Position numbers and translations under genes: made by a program. Under the pieces are notes generated by a model. It did no database searches, was not told the origin of the DNA, and saw only the letters and a list, made by a program, of their open reading frames with translations. Below are positions 34,194-42,522 of a DNA stretch of 64,000 nt, piece by piece. How positions within the stretch are numbered: position 1 is the stretch's first letter; the number at the start of each line of letters is the position of its first letter. Source of the stretch: JASDSY01 sp041441465 (lineage in GTDB: Bacteria > Muiribacteriota > UBA9980); contig JASDSY010000026.1 in NCBI GenBank assembly GCA_041441465.1, positions 246,965 to 310,964 of the forward strand. The letters run 5' to 3'.

Positions 34194-35945
34194 CTATATT
34201 ATTTCTTCCTCGTTTTTATTCGGTGCCTTATATCCCGCCTGTTTTCCGCTATTTCCGGCATTGTCGCCTCCCGGCGGCTTGCCGTCTTTAGGCTGCGCAT
34301 TAATCGGCATTGTCGGCGCGGGCGGCGCCAGAGGCGGGATAGGCTGATTACCGCGTTTCTGATGATAATAAGTAAGGTTTTCTATCATCGCGCGGTAATT
34401 TTCATTCTCGGCGTCAACACATTCTTTGAATATCGCCGCCGAATCATAATACCGGTAAAACAGCCTGCCTTTAAAACCTGTCATCTTACTTTTTACAATG
34501 TCAATTTCGACGATCGGAACCATCATGTCCGATGAGCCCCATTCCCATTCAAGAAACGGAGTCTCAAAATTTAATATAAAATCCGAATAAATTGTCATCG
34601 TGACATAAGGCTCATACACAAACGCCGGTACTTTAATTATGTCTTCACGGCGCGGCCGTACTATTTCCGCCTTAGATTCGAGGTTATAAGTCCCGATCAT
34701 GGATATATCCTCGGACCTTACAAGCGTTTTAAGCTCGGCTATTATGTCGCTTACTTCCATAATTTTATCTTCATAACGATGGCACGGTTTTATGGCTGAA
34801 ATAGTATCAGCAATTATCAATAAAGGCTTTTGGCCGAATTCAATTTTAAATTTACGAACTATGTGTTTGAAGTCTTTTATATTTATATCGCCGTACGATT
34901 CATCGATTATCCTGAGCCTTTTCACAAATTCAGAAACCAGTTTAATTGCTTCTTTTTTGTTTTTATCATACGCGTCATTACGGGGCGAAGGGCATTTAAT
35001 ATATTTTACAGGAACACCGGACGCCGCGGAAATAAATTTTGTAAGAATATCTTTCTGGGATTGGTCAAGCGAAAAGAAAACTATATTCAAATCGGAATTT
35101 AAAGTCAGAAGCTGGTATGTCAGGTAAGTGATGAAAGTGGTTTTTCCCATAGACGAAGCGCCGCCGATCAAATAAAGCTCTCTTTCAATACCGCTGATAG
35201 CCGTATTTAAAAGCGGAAAACCGGTATCGAGCCCCGATAATTTTTTATTCGATTTTAACGTTTCAAGTTCTATTTTCAAGTTCATCGCCGCGGGGTCAGG
35301 TTCATAATTAATCTGCGCATGCGGGCTGCTTGATTCTATAAGCGAAATAAGAGTATCTGAGCATTTTTTTATAGTGTTGATGTAATCGCTGTTTTCCTGA
35401 TTGAGCTTATTAATCGAAGCAGAAAGAATTTTTTTAGCCTCGGCCTTAAAACTGTTTTCTTTTATTTTATAAACTAGAGACTTGATATCGATTTCAATCG
35501 GACGTTCGCCGGCAATTCCGGAAAGATTGAATATATCTTCAAGCAATTCGCCTGCATAATCAAGCTTCGTTTTATTCGAATACTTCTGGGCGCCGAGAAA
35601 TTCCCTGGAGTTTTGATAATTAACCGATTTATTCTCGCAATAAAGTGAATAAAATGCCGAAAATATAAACTTAGTAGCCGGCGAAGCGTAAAAGTTCGAC
35701 GGCATAAGAGCCATACTGACACAGTACAGGCCGGCGGCATCTGGATTATGCGCAAAGGCTTTTAAAAACTCTACTTCGGAACGATAAACGTCGCTCAAAC
35801 AGCAAATTTCTTGAGTATTTTCAGCAATAACCCTGCCGCCCTGAAGCGGCAAAGCCTGGTCATCATTAACATTATTATTTTTCGCATGCCTGTCGCCGCT
35901 ATGCTTCGGTTTGTCATGCACGCCGTTATTTGAATTATTATTCAT
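34194..35945 (-). CDS. Divergent DnaB-like RecA-fold ATPase
   Basis: A 583-residue protein resembling replicative helicase DnaB but diverged. After a hydrophilic N-terminus, residues about 50-140 look like the DnaB N-terminal helical domain. The ATPase core carries Walker A GGASSMGKTT (about 261-270), the preceding LSGLDTGFPLLNTAISGI, a Walker B-like strand LLIIADTISAI and the downstream IAELKTLVRSEDISMIGTYN. The DnaB 'LSQL-R' segment is replaced by IGTYNLES, so helicase activity is doubtful. The C-terminal 50 residues are Pro/Gly-rich. ATG 35945, with GGAT upstream, is preferred over the in-frame TTG at 35960. It is the last gene of the ftsY-led run. Confidence 0.65.
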   Translation of the reverse strand: MNNNSNNGVHDKPKHSGDRHAKNNNVNDDQALPLQGGRVIAENTQEICCLSDVYRSEVEFLKAFAHNPDAAGLYCVSMALMPSNFYASPATKFIFSAFYSLYCENKSVNYQNSREFLGAQKYSNKTKLDYAGELLEDIFNLSGIAGERPIEIDIKSLVYKIKENSFKAEAKKILSASINKLNQENSDYINTIKKCSDTLISLIESSSPHAQINYEPDPAAMNLKIELETLKSNKKLSGLDTGFPLLNTAISGIERELYLIGGASSMGKTTFITYLTYQLLTLNSDLNIVFFSLDQSQKDILTKFISAASGVPVKYIKCPSPRNDAYDKNKKEAIKLVSEFVKRLRIIDESYGDINIKDFKHIVRKFKIEFGQKPLLIIADTISAIKPCHRYEDKIMEVSDIIAELKTLVRSEDISMIGTYNLESKAEIVRPRREDIIKVPAFVYEPYVTMTIYSDFILNFETPFLEWEWGSSDMMVPIVEIDIVKSKMTGFKGRLFYRYYDSAAIFKECVDAENENYRAMIENLTYYHQKRGNQPIPPLAPPAPTMPINAQPKDGKPPGGDNAGNSGKQAGYKAPNKNEEEII

Positions 35946-35992
35946 AATTTCATCCGCCAATCAAATTTCAACTTAATAATCATAAAAATATC

Positions 35993-37225
35993 TTAATTCT
36001 TTAGCTGCACTTTTCTAAAAATGAAGTCGAATTCATGCCTGGGCTTCATATCTATCTTTAATTTCTCGAACCTCTCGTCAAAAGCGTTGAATTTTTTTAA
36101 AACGAGTTTTTCCTGCGCTATTTTATTTTTTTGCGCCATATTAACCTGCAAAGACCCGAGTGAACTATCAAAAGTATTAATATATGGAGCAAGTTCAGGA
36201 TCGACAATCGCTTTTTTTACCGCTTGAATTAAATTTATAAGAGCGTTCTGGCGCGACTGCGGCAAAAAATTATAAATCCTGTATTTTTTTAACTTTGCAG
36301 GCTCTCCGATTATTTTTTTTTCGATAAGCAGTTTTAAATAATCATATGCATTTTCGATTCCAAAAGATCCCTCGCGCAATTTTTCAAACTGGTCTAGCGA
36401 TTTAAAATACCATGAAACCGGATGCCAGGCCACTAACAATAGTTTACGGGCCGTGACTTTTTTATTGATAATTTCGAGCAATTTAAAATCCATGCCGCTT
36501 TTATCGTAACATATAACTTTCAAATACATGTCGGAATATCCGTTCATCCCTAAAAATGGATCGTTAACAAAATAAACCTCGTAATCTCCGCTGCCTGCCG
36601 ATCCGTAGAGCAAGCAATGGCCGCAGCGGAATGACGAATCTAAAAAAGTTATAAACACCGGAAGCTTCTCGATTTTAATTTCGCTTTGAATTTTTTTGTT
36701 CAGCGGATAAAAAGAAACTGCATTAGAAAAAGCATCATAAACGGCGCAATCCAACGGATTAAAAAAATGAGACATAATACATGTAATTACAAATTTTAAG
36801 TTTATATTAGGCGCTTTGGCCATATATTTTTGAATTCCGGAATCGTTATTTTGCCCGGTTTGCGTATCCAGCGGGTATAAATGATATTTTTCAGAAAGCT
36901 CGAAAAAAAGCGGCGCGCATACAGAAAACATCGAATCGTATTTATCGGGCGCAGCCGAAGAATTAGACTGCCGGCCGGGAAAAAAAACAGTGTCGCAGGA
37001 TTCTTTTAAATTAATAATGTTAAATTTTAAAAGGCCTTCGGTGTGGCAATCCGGCGAAGCAAAAACCTTGCAGACGTTAAAACCGGCAAAATAAATCCAT
37101 AAGGAAACGAAAAACAAAAAACACGATAAATAATTACATTTAAAATTATAATTAATTCGCAACGGCTTTTTTTTATTTTGATTTTCCAGATAATAAAATT
37201 TCTTTCCAAAAAATCCGTTTTTCAT
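35993..37225 (-). CDS. Secreted or anchored protein with C39-like segment, function unknown
   Basis: A 410-residue protein. A basic N-terminus is followed by a hydrophobic segment at about 31-55 (YLSCFLFFVSLWIYFAGFNV) and then a Cys-containing, probably extracytoplasmic region. Residues about 205-245 (VFITFLDSSFRCGHCLLYG then YEVYFVNDPFLGMNGY) resemble the His-containing half of C39/papain-fold peptidases, where 'G-H' is followed by 'V-N-D-P'. A convincing upstream catalytic Cys is not evident, so this is only a fold-level guess. The C-terminal third is Lys-rich and helical. AAAAGGA precedes ATG 37225. It lies between the propeller gene (35 nt) and the DnaB-like gene. Confidence 0.6.
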   Translation of the reverse strand: MKNGFFGKKFYYLENQNKKKPLRINYNFKCNYLSCFLFFVSLWIYFAGFNVCKVFASPDCHTEGLLKFNIINLKESCDTVFFPGRQSNSSAAPDKYDSMFSVCAPLFFELSEKYHLYPLDTQTGQNNDSGIQKYMAKAPNINLKFVITCIMSHFFNPLDCAVYDAFSNAVSFYPLNKKIQSEIKIEKLPVFITFLDSSFRCGHCLLYGSAGSGDYEVYFVNDPFLGMNGYSDMYLKVICYDKSGMDFKLLEIINKKVTARKLLLVAWHPVSWYFKSLDQFEKLREGSFGIENAYDYLKLLIEKKIIGEPAKLKKYRIYNFLPQSRQNALINLIQAVKKAIVDPELAPYINTFDSSLGSLQVNMAQKNKIAQEKLVLKKFNAFDERFEKLKIDMKPRHEFDFIFRKVQLKN

Positions 37226-37260
37226 ATATTCCTTTTTAATACAATTTAACTGATTAATTA

Positions 37261-38304
37261 TTATTTGTTTATCTCAATAAGCCCGAAATGCTGGGTGCCG
37301 GCATAAATTTTATCTTTTAGTGTTTCGATGCACGTTATCCTGAGAGGTTTCTTGCCGGCTACAGGATTAGTAACCGAAATATGTGTTATATTTTCGCCTG
37401 TAATTTTACATAACCCGTTATCGGTCCCGACGAAAACATCAAATCCGTCAATTTTCAAACAAAGTATAACATCAGACGGCAGTCCGTTTTTCTGCGTATA
37501 GGTCTTAAACTTACTCCCGTCAAATATGACGAGTCCCTGAGGAGTGCCGATATATAGTTTGCCCGAACTAAATGCAAGACAATTGATTTTATCAGTATTA
37601 AGGTCTGAATATTTCGAATTATAATTTTTAAAATTCTCGCCGCTGAAAGAATAGAGCCCCCGGTCATACGTTCCGACCCAGAATACGCCGTTTAAGTCGT
37701 CACGCGCTATCGAAGATATATATTTAGCGTCAATTCCATCCTTAGTGCCGTAATTTTTTATTTTCAATAATTTTGTATCAAATGCAACCACGCCCTCGCC
37801 CCAAGTGCCGAGATACAAAACCGGCGGCATATAATGCATGCACTGTATCATATCGGTCGGCATCTTAAATTTTTCGGTGCTTGTAAAGTGCTGCCACATT
37901 CCTGTGATTTTATTCAATCTCGAAAAACCTGTATCTGTAGCGATCCATATTTCATTCGTACCGGAAACTATCGAGTTAATAGACTTTCCTACAGGACCTT
38001 CCTTGTACATGCCGGTATCGCTGCCATAGGTCCTGAACATTTTCCCGTTATACCTCACCATGCCGTCATTTGTGCCGATAAAAACCGAGTCAGGAGAGTC
38101 AAGATCAGGCGCAATTGTTTGCACATAATCCGAAGGTATGGTTTTTCCGAGCAGTTCAAGATAGCCGGATCTTTTAGAATAGATCGTATAATCGACAGCA
38201 TATAGATTCGAATTAAACCCCAAAATACCTATAACCACGAATAAAAGCAAAAAAAATTTTACTGCTGAAATATTTACCCCGTGCTTAATTAACGATTTAT
38301 GCAT
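37261..38304 (-). CDS. Exported seven-bladed propeller protein (Reg_prop type)
   Basis: A 347-residue protein. An N-terminal signal or anchor (FFLLLFVVIGILGF) precedes a beta-propeller of two-component-regulator type. Seven blade signatures can be counted: FIGTNDGMVRYNG, WIATDTGFSRL, YLGTWGEGVVAFD, WVGTYDRGLYSF, YIGTPQGLVIFDG, FVGTDNGLCKI and YAGTQHFGLIEI. In hybrid sensors such propellers precede kinase domains; here it stands alone, so it may be a binding or sensing module for a partner. ATG 38304 is chosen: GGAG is upstream and it overlaps the stop of the HEAT gene by 8 nt, suggesting translational coupling. Further upstream ATGs lie inside the HEAT gene. Confidence 0.8.
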   Translation of the reverse strand: MHKSLIKHGVNISAVKFFLLLFVVIGILGFNSNLYAVDYTIYSKRSGYLELLGKTIPSDYVQTIAPDLDSPDSVFIGTNDGMVRYNGKMFRTYGSDTGMYKEGPVGKSINSIVSGTNEIWIATDTGFSRLNKITGMWQHFTSTEKFKMPTDMIQCMHYMPPVLYLGTWGEGVVAFDTKLLKIKNYGTKDGIDAKYISSIARDDLNGVFWVGTYDRGLYSFSGENFKNYNSKYSDLNTDKINCLAFSSGKLYIGTPQGLVIFDGSKFKTYTQKNGLPSDVILCLKIDGFDVFVGTDNGLCKITGENITHISVTNPVAGKKPLRITCIETLKDKIYAGTQHFGLIEINK

Positions 38305-39871
38305 TACTTTCATCTCCATGGCCGGTCTGAGAGCCGTCTTCATCGTTTAACGCCTGTAAAGATTTTTTATCGGCTTCCGCCTGGCGCGTTTCAACAATCT
38401 TTCGTTCTACTGATTTTAGTAATTCCGCATTAGTCTGCTCAATTTCTTCAAGAACAACCTTAATTGTTTCCCTATATAAATCCGTTTCCTGCTTATTTTC
38501 TTTTTCCAGCATCAATACTTCGCACGCATCTTCATTGAGGCACTTTGCGAGCGTTATTATGGCGCACTTCCGCACGCCCCAATCTTCGCTTTTGTTTTTC
38601 ATAACCTCAGATATGGTTTCAATCGAAGTTCTATCGGCGATTTTTCCAAGCGACTTTATGACGTTAACGCGGACATCATTATCCGAGTCGTTGACAGCAA
38701 GCTGCAATATCTCGACAACCTGTATAACCCCGATTTCGCCGAGAGCATAAGCCGCCGAAGCCCGCATCCATTTATCTTTATCAGAAATCATTTCGCGTAA
38801 AATCTGGAGCGACCTGGCGCCACCAAGTTTCCATAAACCTTTTGCCGCATTCGCTTTAACCCTGTTATCAAAATCGTTGAGCGCCGGCTTTATAACTTCG
38901 ATAACGTTTTCATCGCCAAGCTCGGCCAGCGACTCGACTGCGTTAGCGCGAACCCTTTTATCAGGATCTTTAACGCTTTCCGCAATGATGTTTAAAGCAT
39001 ATTTCGCCCTGGATATACCGACGATCCTTATAATAATAGCTTTCGCCCTTTTATCATCGCAATTTTTAATAATTTTCGTAATAGGGTCCTGTGATTCATC
39101 ATATTTTTTAGACGATTTGAGAGCCATGACAAGGTCAAGGCAAATTTGCTGATTGATCAGCGTAAGCTGCTTTATTAGCTGCTCCATTTCCTCTTTCTTG
39201 GAAATGCTCTTTATCATTTTCCTTATTTCATAGCGGTCCTCGAGGGTCTCGATCTTTAAAAACTCCCTGATTTTATTAGCTAACACCGGATTGCCAATTT
39301 CCTTCAACGAACGCACAACCGAAAACTGAACATTTTCAGATTTAACGGTAAGGACATTTTTCAAAGTAACCTCTACCTCCGAGCCTTTAAGCGTCGATAA
39401 AAAAGTGAGCGCGAGCGCGGCAGCCTCGCGAGTGGGCCATTCGACATATTCTTCGGTAAAGAGATTGACAAGCGCAAGCGTCGGAGAAAGGCCGAATTTT
39501 GTAAGAGACTCAACCGCGTAATGACGCACGCCGGGCGTCATGTCTTTCAACATCTCGACAAGCGTTTTTATGGCAATTGAATTCGAGGAGTTTCCAAGAA
39601 GCTTCGCACATGCCATTTTTATAGAGTCCTTATCGCCGAACGCGTGATAGGCATCGACGGCATATTTTATGTTTATGTCAAATCCTTCGCAAGCCAGCCG
39701 GTTCAAAGCTTCGAGCGCAAAAAGCACAACGAATTCAGACTTATCTGAAAGCAGTTGATAAATTCCGTCTATCGCTTCGTCCGTCGCAATTTCCGAAAGC
39801 GCGTCAGCGAGCTTTTTTTTACGAGCAAGCGACTGATCTTTTATTATCTTAAGCATCGATTCTTTGTTCAT
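38297..39871 (-). CDS. HEAT-repeat protein
   Basis: A 524-residue cytoplasmic solenoid. Nearly the whole length is HEAT repeats, for example DKRVRANAVESLAELGDENV, DFDNRVKANAAKGLWKLGG and DNDVRVNVIKSLGKIADRTS, spaced about 30-32 residues apart. The last 25 residues are an acidic, polar tail. HEAT solenoids are protein-binding scaffolds; no catalytic residue pattern of phycocyanobilin lyases is apparent. ATG 39871 follows GGTGAT, part of the extended anti-Shine-Dalgarno match; GTG 39880 with AAGGG upstream is the alternative. It lies about 24 nt after ftsY and overlaps the propeller gene. Confidence 0.88.
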   Translation of the reverse strand: MNKESMLKIIKDQSLARKKKLADALSEIATDEAIDGIYQLLSDKSEFVVLFALEALNRLACEGFDINIKYAVDAYHAFGDKDSIKMACAKLLGNSSNSIAIKTLVEMLKDMTPGVRHYAVESLTKFGLSPTLALVNLFTEEYVEWPTREAAALALTFLSTLKGSEVEVTLKNVLTVKSENVQFSVVRSLKEIGNPVLANKIREFLKIETLEDRYEIRKMIKSISKKEEMEQLIKQLTLINQQICLDLVMALKSSKKYDESQDPITKIIKNCDDKRAKAIIIRIVGISRAKYALNIIAESVKDPDKRVRANAVESLAELGDENVIEVIKPALNDFDNRVKANAAKGLWKLGGARSLQILREMISDKDKWMRASAAYALGEIGVIQVVEILQLAVNDSDNDVRVNVIKSLGKIADRTSIETISEVMKNKSEDWGVRKCAIITLAKCLNEDACEVLMLEKENKQETDLYRETIKVVLEEIEQTNAELLKSVERKIVETRQAEADKKSLQALNDEDGSQTGHGDESNA

Positions 39872-39895
39872 AAATATCACCGGATCCCTTAAAAT

Positions 39896-41143
39896 TTACT
39901 CAAATATCGCCTTTATAAAATCCGCGCCGTTAAATTCCTTTAAATCATCGATCCCTTCGCCGATACCTATAAGTTTTATCGGTATCTTAAGTTCATCGCA
40001 TATTGAAATCACTATACCGCCTTTAGCGGTTCCGTCAAGCTTGGTTATCGCAATACCGGTAACCCCTATCGCCTCGTTAAAAGTTTTAGCCTGAAAAAGG
40101 GCATTCTGGCCCATAGCTCCGTCGAGAACCTGAAGCACTTCATGCGGCGCGCCGGGAATTTCACGCGCAAGGATCTTGTTTATCTTTTTCAATTCTTCCA
40201 TAAGGTTAAATTTAGTATGCAGCCTGCCTGCCGTGTCTACTATTAAAACATCTGTACTGCGTGCTTTAGCAGCCTGAATAGCGTCGTATACGACAGCCGC
40301 CGGATCGGAATTAGGCTGCGCTTTGACAACCGGGATTCCGACACGCTTAGCCCAGATTTCCGCCTGCTCGATGGCGCCTGCCCTGAATGTATCGGCCGCG
40401 ACTATCATGGCCTTTTTCCCCTGAGCAGTAAGATTGGAGGCTATTTTTCCTATGGTAGTAGTTTTACCGACGCCGTTTACGCCTATTACAAGCATAACCG
40501 AAAGCTTATTGTCGAGATTGAGCTTCGTATCGCCGTGACTCACAAGTTCAGTCATTATATCTTTCAGGACGTTTTTCAAATCATCCATACTTTGAATTTT
40601 AATTGTTTCAAGTTTTTCATCCAATTTCTGAATGATTTTCTGAGTCGTCTTAACGCCTATATCGGCTTCTATTAATATTTCTTCGAGGCGCTCTATGACT
40701 TCGGGAGTTATGGCCATTCTGTCGCCGAAAAGCTCGCCGAGTTTCCTCGAAAAATTGTTCTTCGTCTTTACAAGCCTCTCGGCTAATCTGGAAAACCATG
40801 ATTTTTGTGATATCTTTTCCTGGAATTCGAGTCCTTTGTCGCTTGCGGCATCAGCCTCAACGATGCTTGTGGTATTTGAAAGAACAGTCTCATGGACTTT
40901 AAATTCTGCGCCACCGCCGGCATCGACACTTTCAAATTCATCGGAGCAAGACGAAACAGCGTTATCGAGCACGCCTTCATTATCTTCGCTTGAAGATTTT
41001 TCCGTTAACTCGCTATTTTGAACAGTCGAGGAAGTTTCATTAATTCCTGAATCTTTTTCAGATTCCATAGTTTCGTTATTTTTTTCAGGCGCTTTTTCTT
41101 CGGCTTCGCCGCCTTTAAATAACTTCATTATTTTTTTTAACAT
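39896..41143 (-). CDS. ftsY: Signal recognition particle receptor FtsY
   Basis: A 415-residue SRP GTPase that receives ribosome-SRP complexes at the membrane. A variable acidic N-terminal region (to about 120), rich in Glu/Ser, is followed by the helical N domain and the G domain with GVNGVGKTTTIGKIA (G1), DTFRAGAIEQ, DTAGRLHTKFNL (G3), TKLDGTAKGG (G4 area) and GIGEGIDDLKEF. Its partner RNA is encoded at 52259-52370; ffh is not in the window. AAGGTG precedes the ATG. Confidence 0.97.
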   Translation of the reverse strand: MLKKIMKLFKGGEAEEKAPEKNNETMESEKDSGINETSSTVQNSELTEKSSSEDNEGVLDNAVSSCSDEFESVDAGGGAEFKVHETVLSNTTSIVEADAASDKGLEFQEKISQKSWFSRLAERLVKTKNNFSRKLGELFGDRMAITPEVIERLEEILIEADIGVKTTQKIIQKLDEKLETIKIQSMDDLKNVLKDIMTELVSHGDTKLNLDNKLSVMLVIGVNGVGKTTTIGKIASNLTAQGKKAMIVAADTFRAGAIEQAEIWAKRVGIPVVKAQPNSDPAAVVYDAIQAAKARSTDVLIVDTAGRLHTKFNLMEELKKINKILAREIPGAPHEVLQVLDGAMGQNALFQAKTFNEAIGVTGIAITKLDGTAKGGIVISICDELKIPIKLIGIGEGIDDLKEFNGADFIKAIFE

Positions 41144-41184
41144 TTCATTTCACCTTGTTTATATAAAAATAAATTTTTGTTTCT

Positions 41185-42522
41185 TCATTTCCCGCCAAGG
41201 AAACTCGAATAAATTGTCAAAATTATGATCTTAATATCAAGCAGAAAATTCATATTATTGATATACGCTAAATCGTAACGGAGCTTATGTTCGAAATTCG
41301 AATCGTAGCGGCCGTGAACCTGTGCCAGCCCGGTAATACCTGGTTTTACAAGAAACCGTTTTGAATAAACCGGCAGTCTTTTGCAGAAGCGTTCCACAAA
41401 ATGCGGCCTTTCTGGCCGCGGCCCGACGAAGCTCATTTCACCCTTCAAAACATTAATCAATTGAGGAAATTCGTCGATATGCAATTTTCTTAATATTCTT
41501 CCGATTTTTGTAACACGTGAATCTTCATTGCTTGATATAACCGGACCGGTTTCCGCTTCCGCGTTTTGAACCATCGTCCTGAATTTATAAATGTTAAAAT
41601 TCCGGCCGTTTCTTCCGACCCGGACTTGCGTATAAACGACCGGTCCTTTAGAATCAAATTTTATCAAAACGGCCACTGTTATAAATACGGGCATCAATAT
41701 TATAAAACCTGCAACAGCCAAAAAATAATCAATAATAACCTTCAGTTTAGCGTAAAATTTATCGTGTCCGCCGAAATTCACTTCAAGAAGAGGAATGCCT
41801 GCGATCTGTTTAATATCCACGCGACCTATCACTATTTCATACAAATTCGGCAATATAGCCACTTTCACGCCGCGCTCATCGCATTTAAAGATAAATTCAA
41901 TCAGTTTCGAAAGAGTTAATTTCTCGGTGCTGATAATAACAATATCAATTTCATTATCTTCTATTATCCTGCTTATTTCATTAAGTCCGCCAAGGACGGC
42001 GATGCCATTTTCAGGGCTGTCATCGACATATCCTTTGACTATATAACTTTTCGAAGAATACATATCGATATCGTTTTTAATCAATAAGCCTTCACTGGAG
42101 GTGCCTACAATAAGCACATTTTTTTCAGTAACGTCATATTTATTTATTAATTTTTCCAAAAAACGCCAGAACGAAAGGTAAAATATATTAACCGCGACAG
42201 ACAGAATAATTACTGTACGCGGAAAAGCGAAAGAACGGGCATAAAAAATATAAGCTATCATTATTATGGTTCCGACCAGAACCGACCTGGTAACGCCGTA
42301 AAATATATCGACATATGTATTTTTGCGGTCATTATCGTAAAGATTATTGAAATATATCGTAATGATGCCTATAATCGTAGTAAACATGGAAATATCCATG
42401 TAAGCCTGATAATTCACATGCGGAATGTTGCCGCGATATCTCAAATAAAAAGTGGTTATTGTGGCTAGATTCAAAAATATAGCATCGAGAATTATATATA
42501 CGATCTGCCTTAAATTAAACAC
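41185..42522 (-). CDS. Polyprenyl-phosphate sugar phosphotransferase
   Basis: A 445-residue membrane enzyme of the bacterial sugar transferase (WbaP/CpsE) family. It starts surface-polysaccharide synthesis by moving a sugar-1-phosphate from a UDP-sugar to undecaprenyl phosphate. There are four N-terminal membrane helices, a central Rossmann-like domain (NVLIVGTSSEGLLI), a fifth hydrophobic segment near 265-285 and the catalytic C-terminus (KGPVVYTQVRVGRNGR; YKFRTM; IDEFPQLINVLKGEMSFVGP; PGITGLAQVHGR). It starts at GTG 42522 inside the end of the preceding glycosyltransferase gene (8-nt overlap), so the two are translationally coupled. Confidence 0.93.
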   Translation of the reverse strand: MFNLRQIVYIILDAIFLNLATITTFYLRYRGNIPHVNYQAYMDISMFTTIIGIITIYFNNLYDNDRKNTYVDIFYGVTRSVLVGTIIMIAYIFYARSFAFPRTVIILSVAVNIFYLSFWRFLEKLINKYDVTEKNVLIVGTSSEGLLIKNDIDMYSSKSYIVKGYVDDSPENGIAVLGGLNEISRIIEDNEIDIVIISTEKLTLSKLIEFIFKCDERGVKVAILPNLYEIVIGRVDIKQIAGIPLLEVNFGGHDKFYAKLKVIIDYFLAVAGFIILMPVFITVAVLIKFDSKGPVVYTQVRVGRNGRNFNIYKFRTMVQNAEAETGPVISSNEDSRVTKIGRILRKLHIDEFPQLINVLKGEMSFVGPRPERPHFVERFCKRLPVYSKRFLVKPGITGLAQVHGRYDSNFEHKLRYDLAYINNMNFLLDIKIIILTIYSSFLGGK

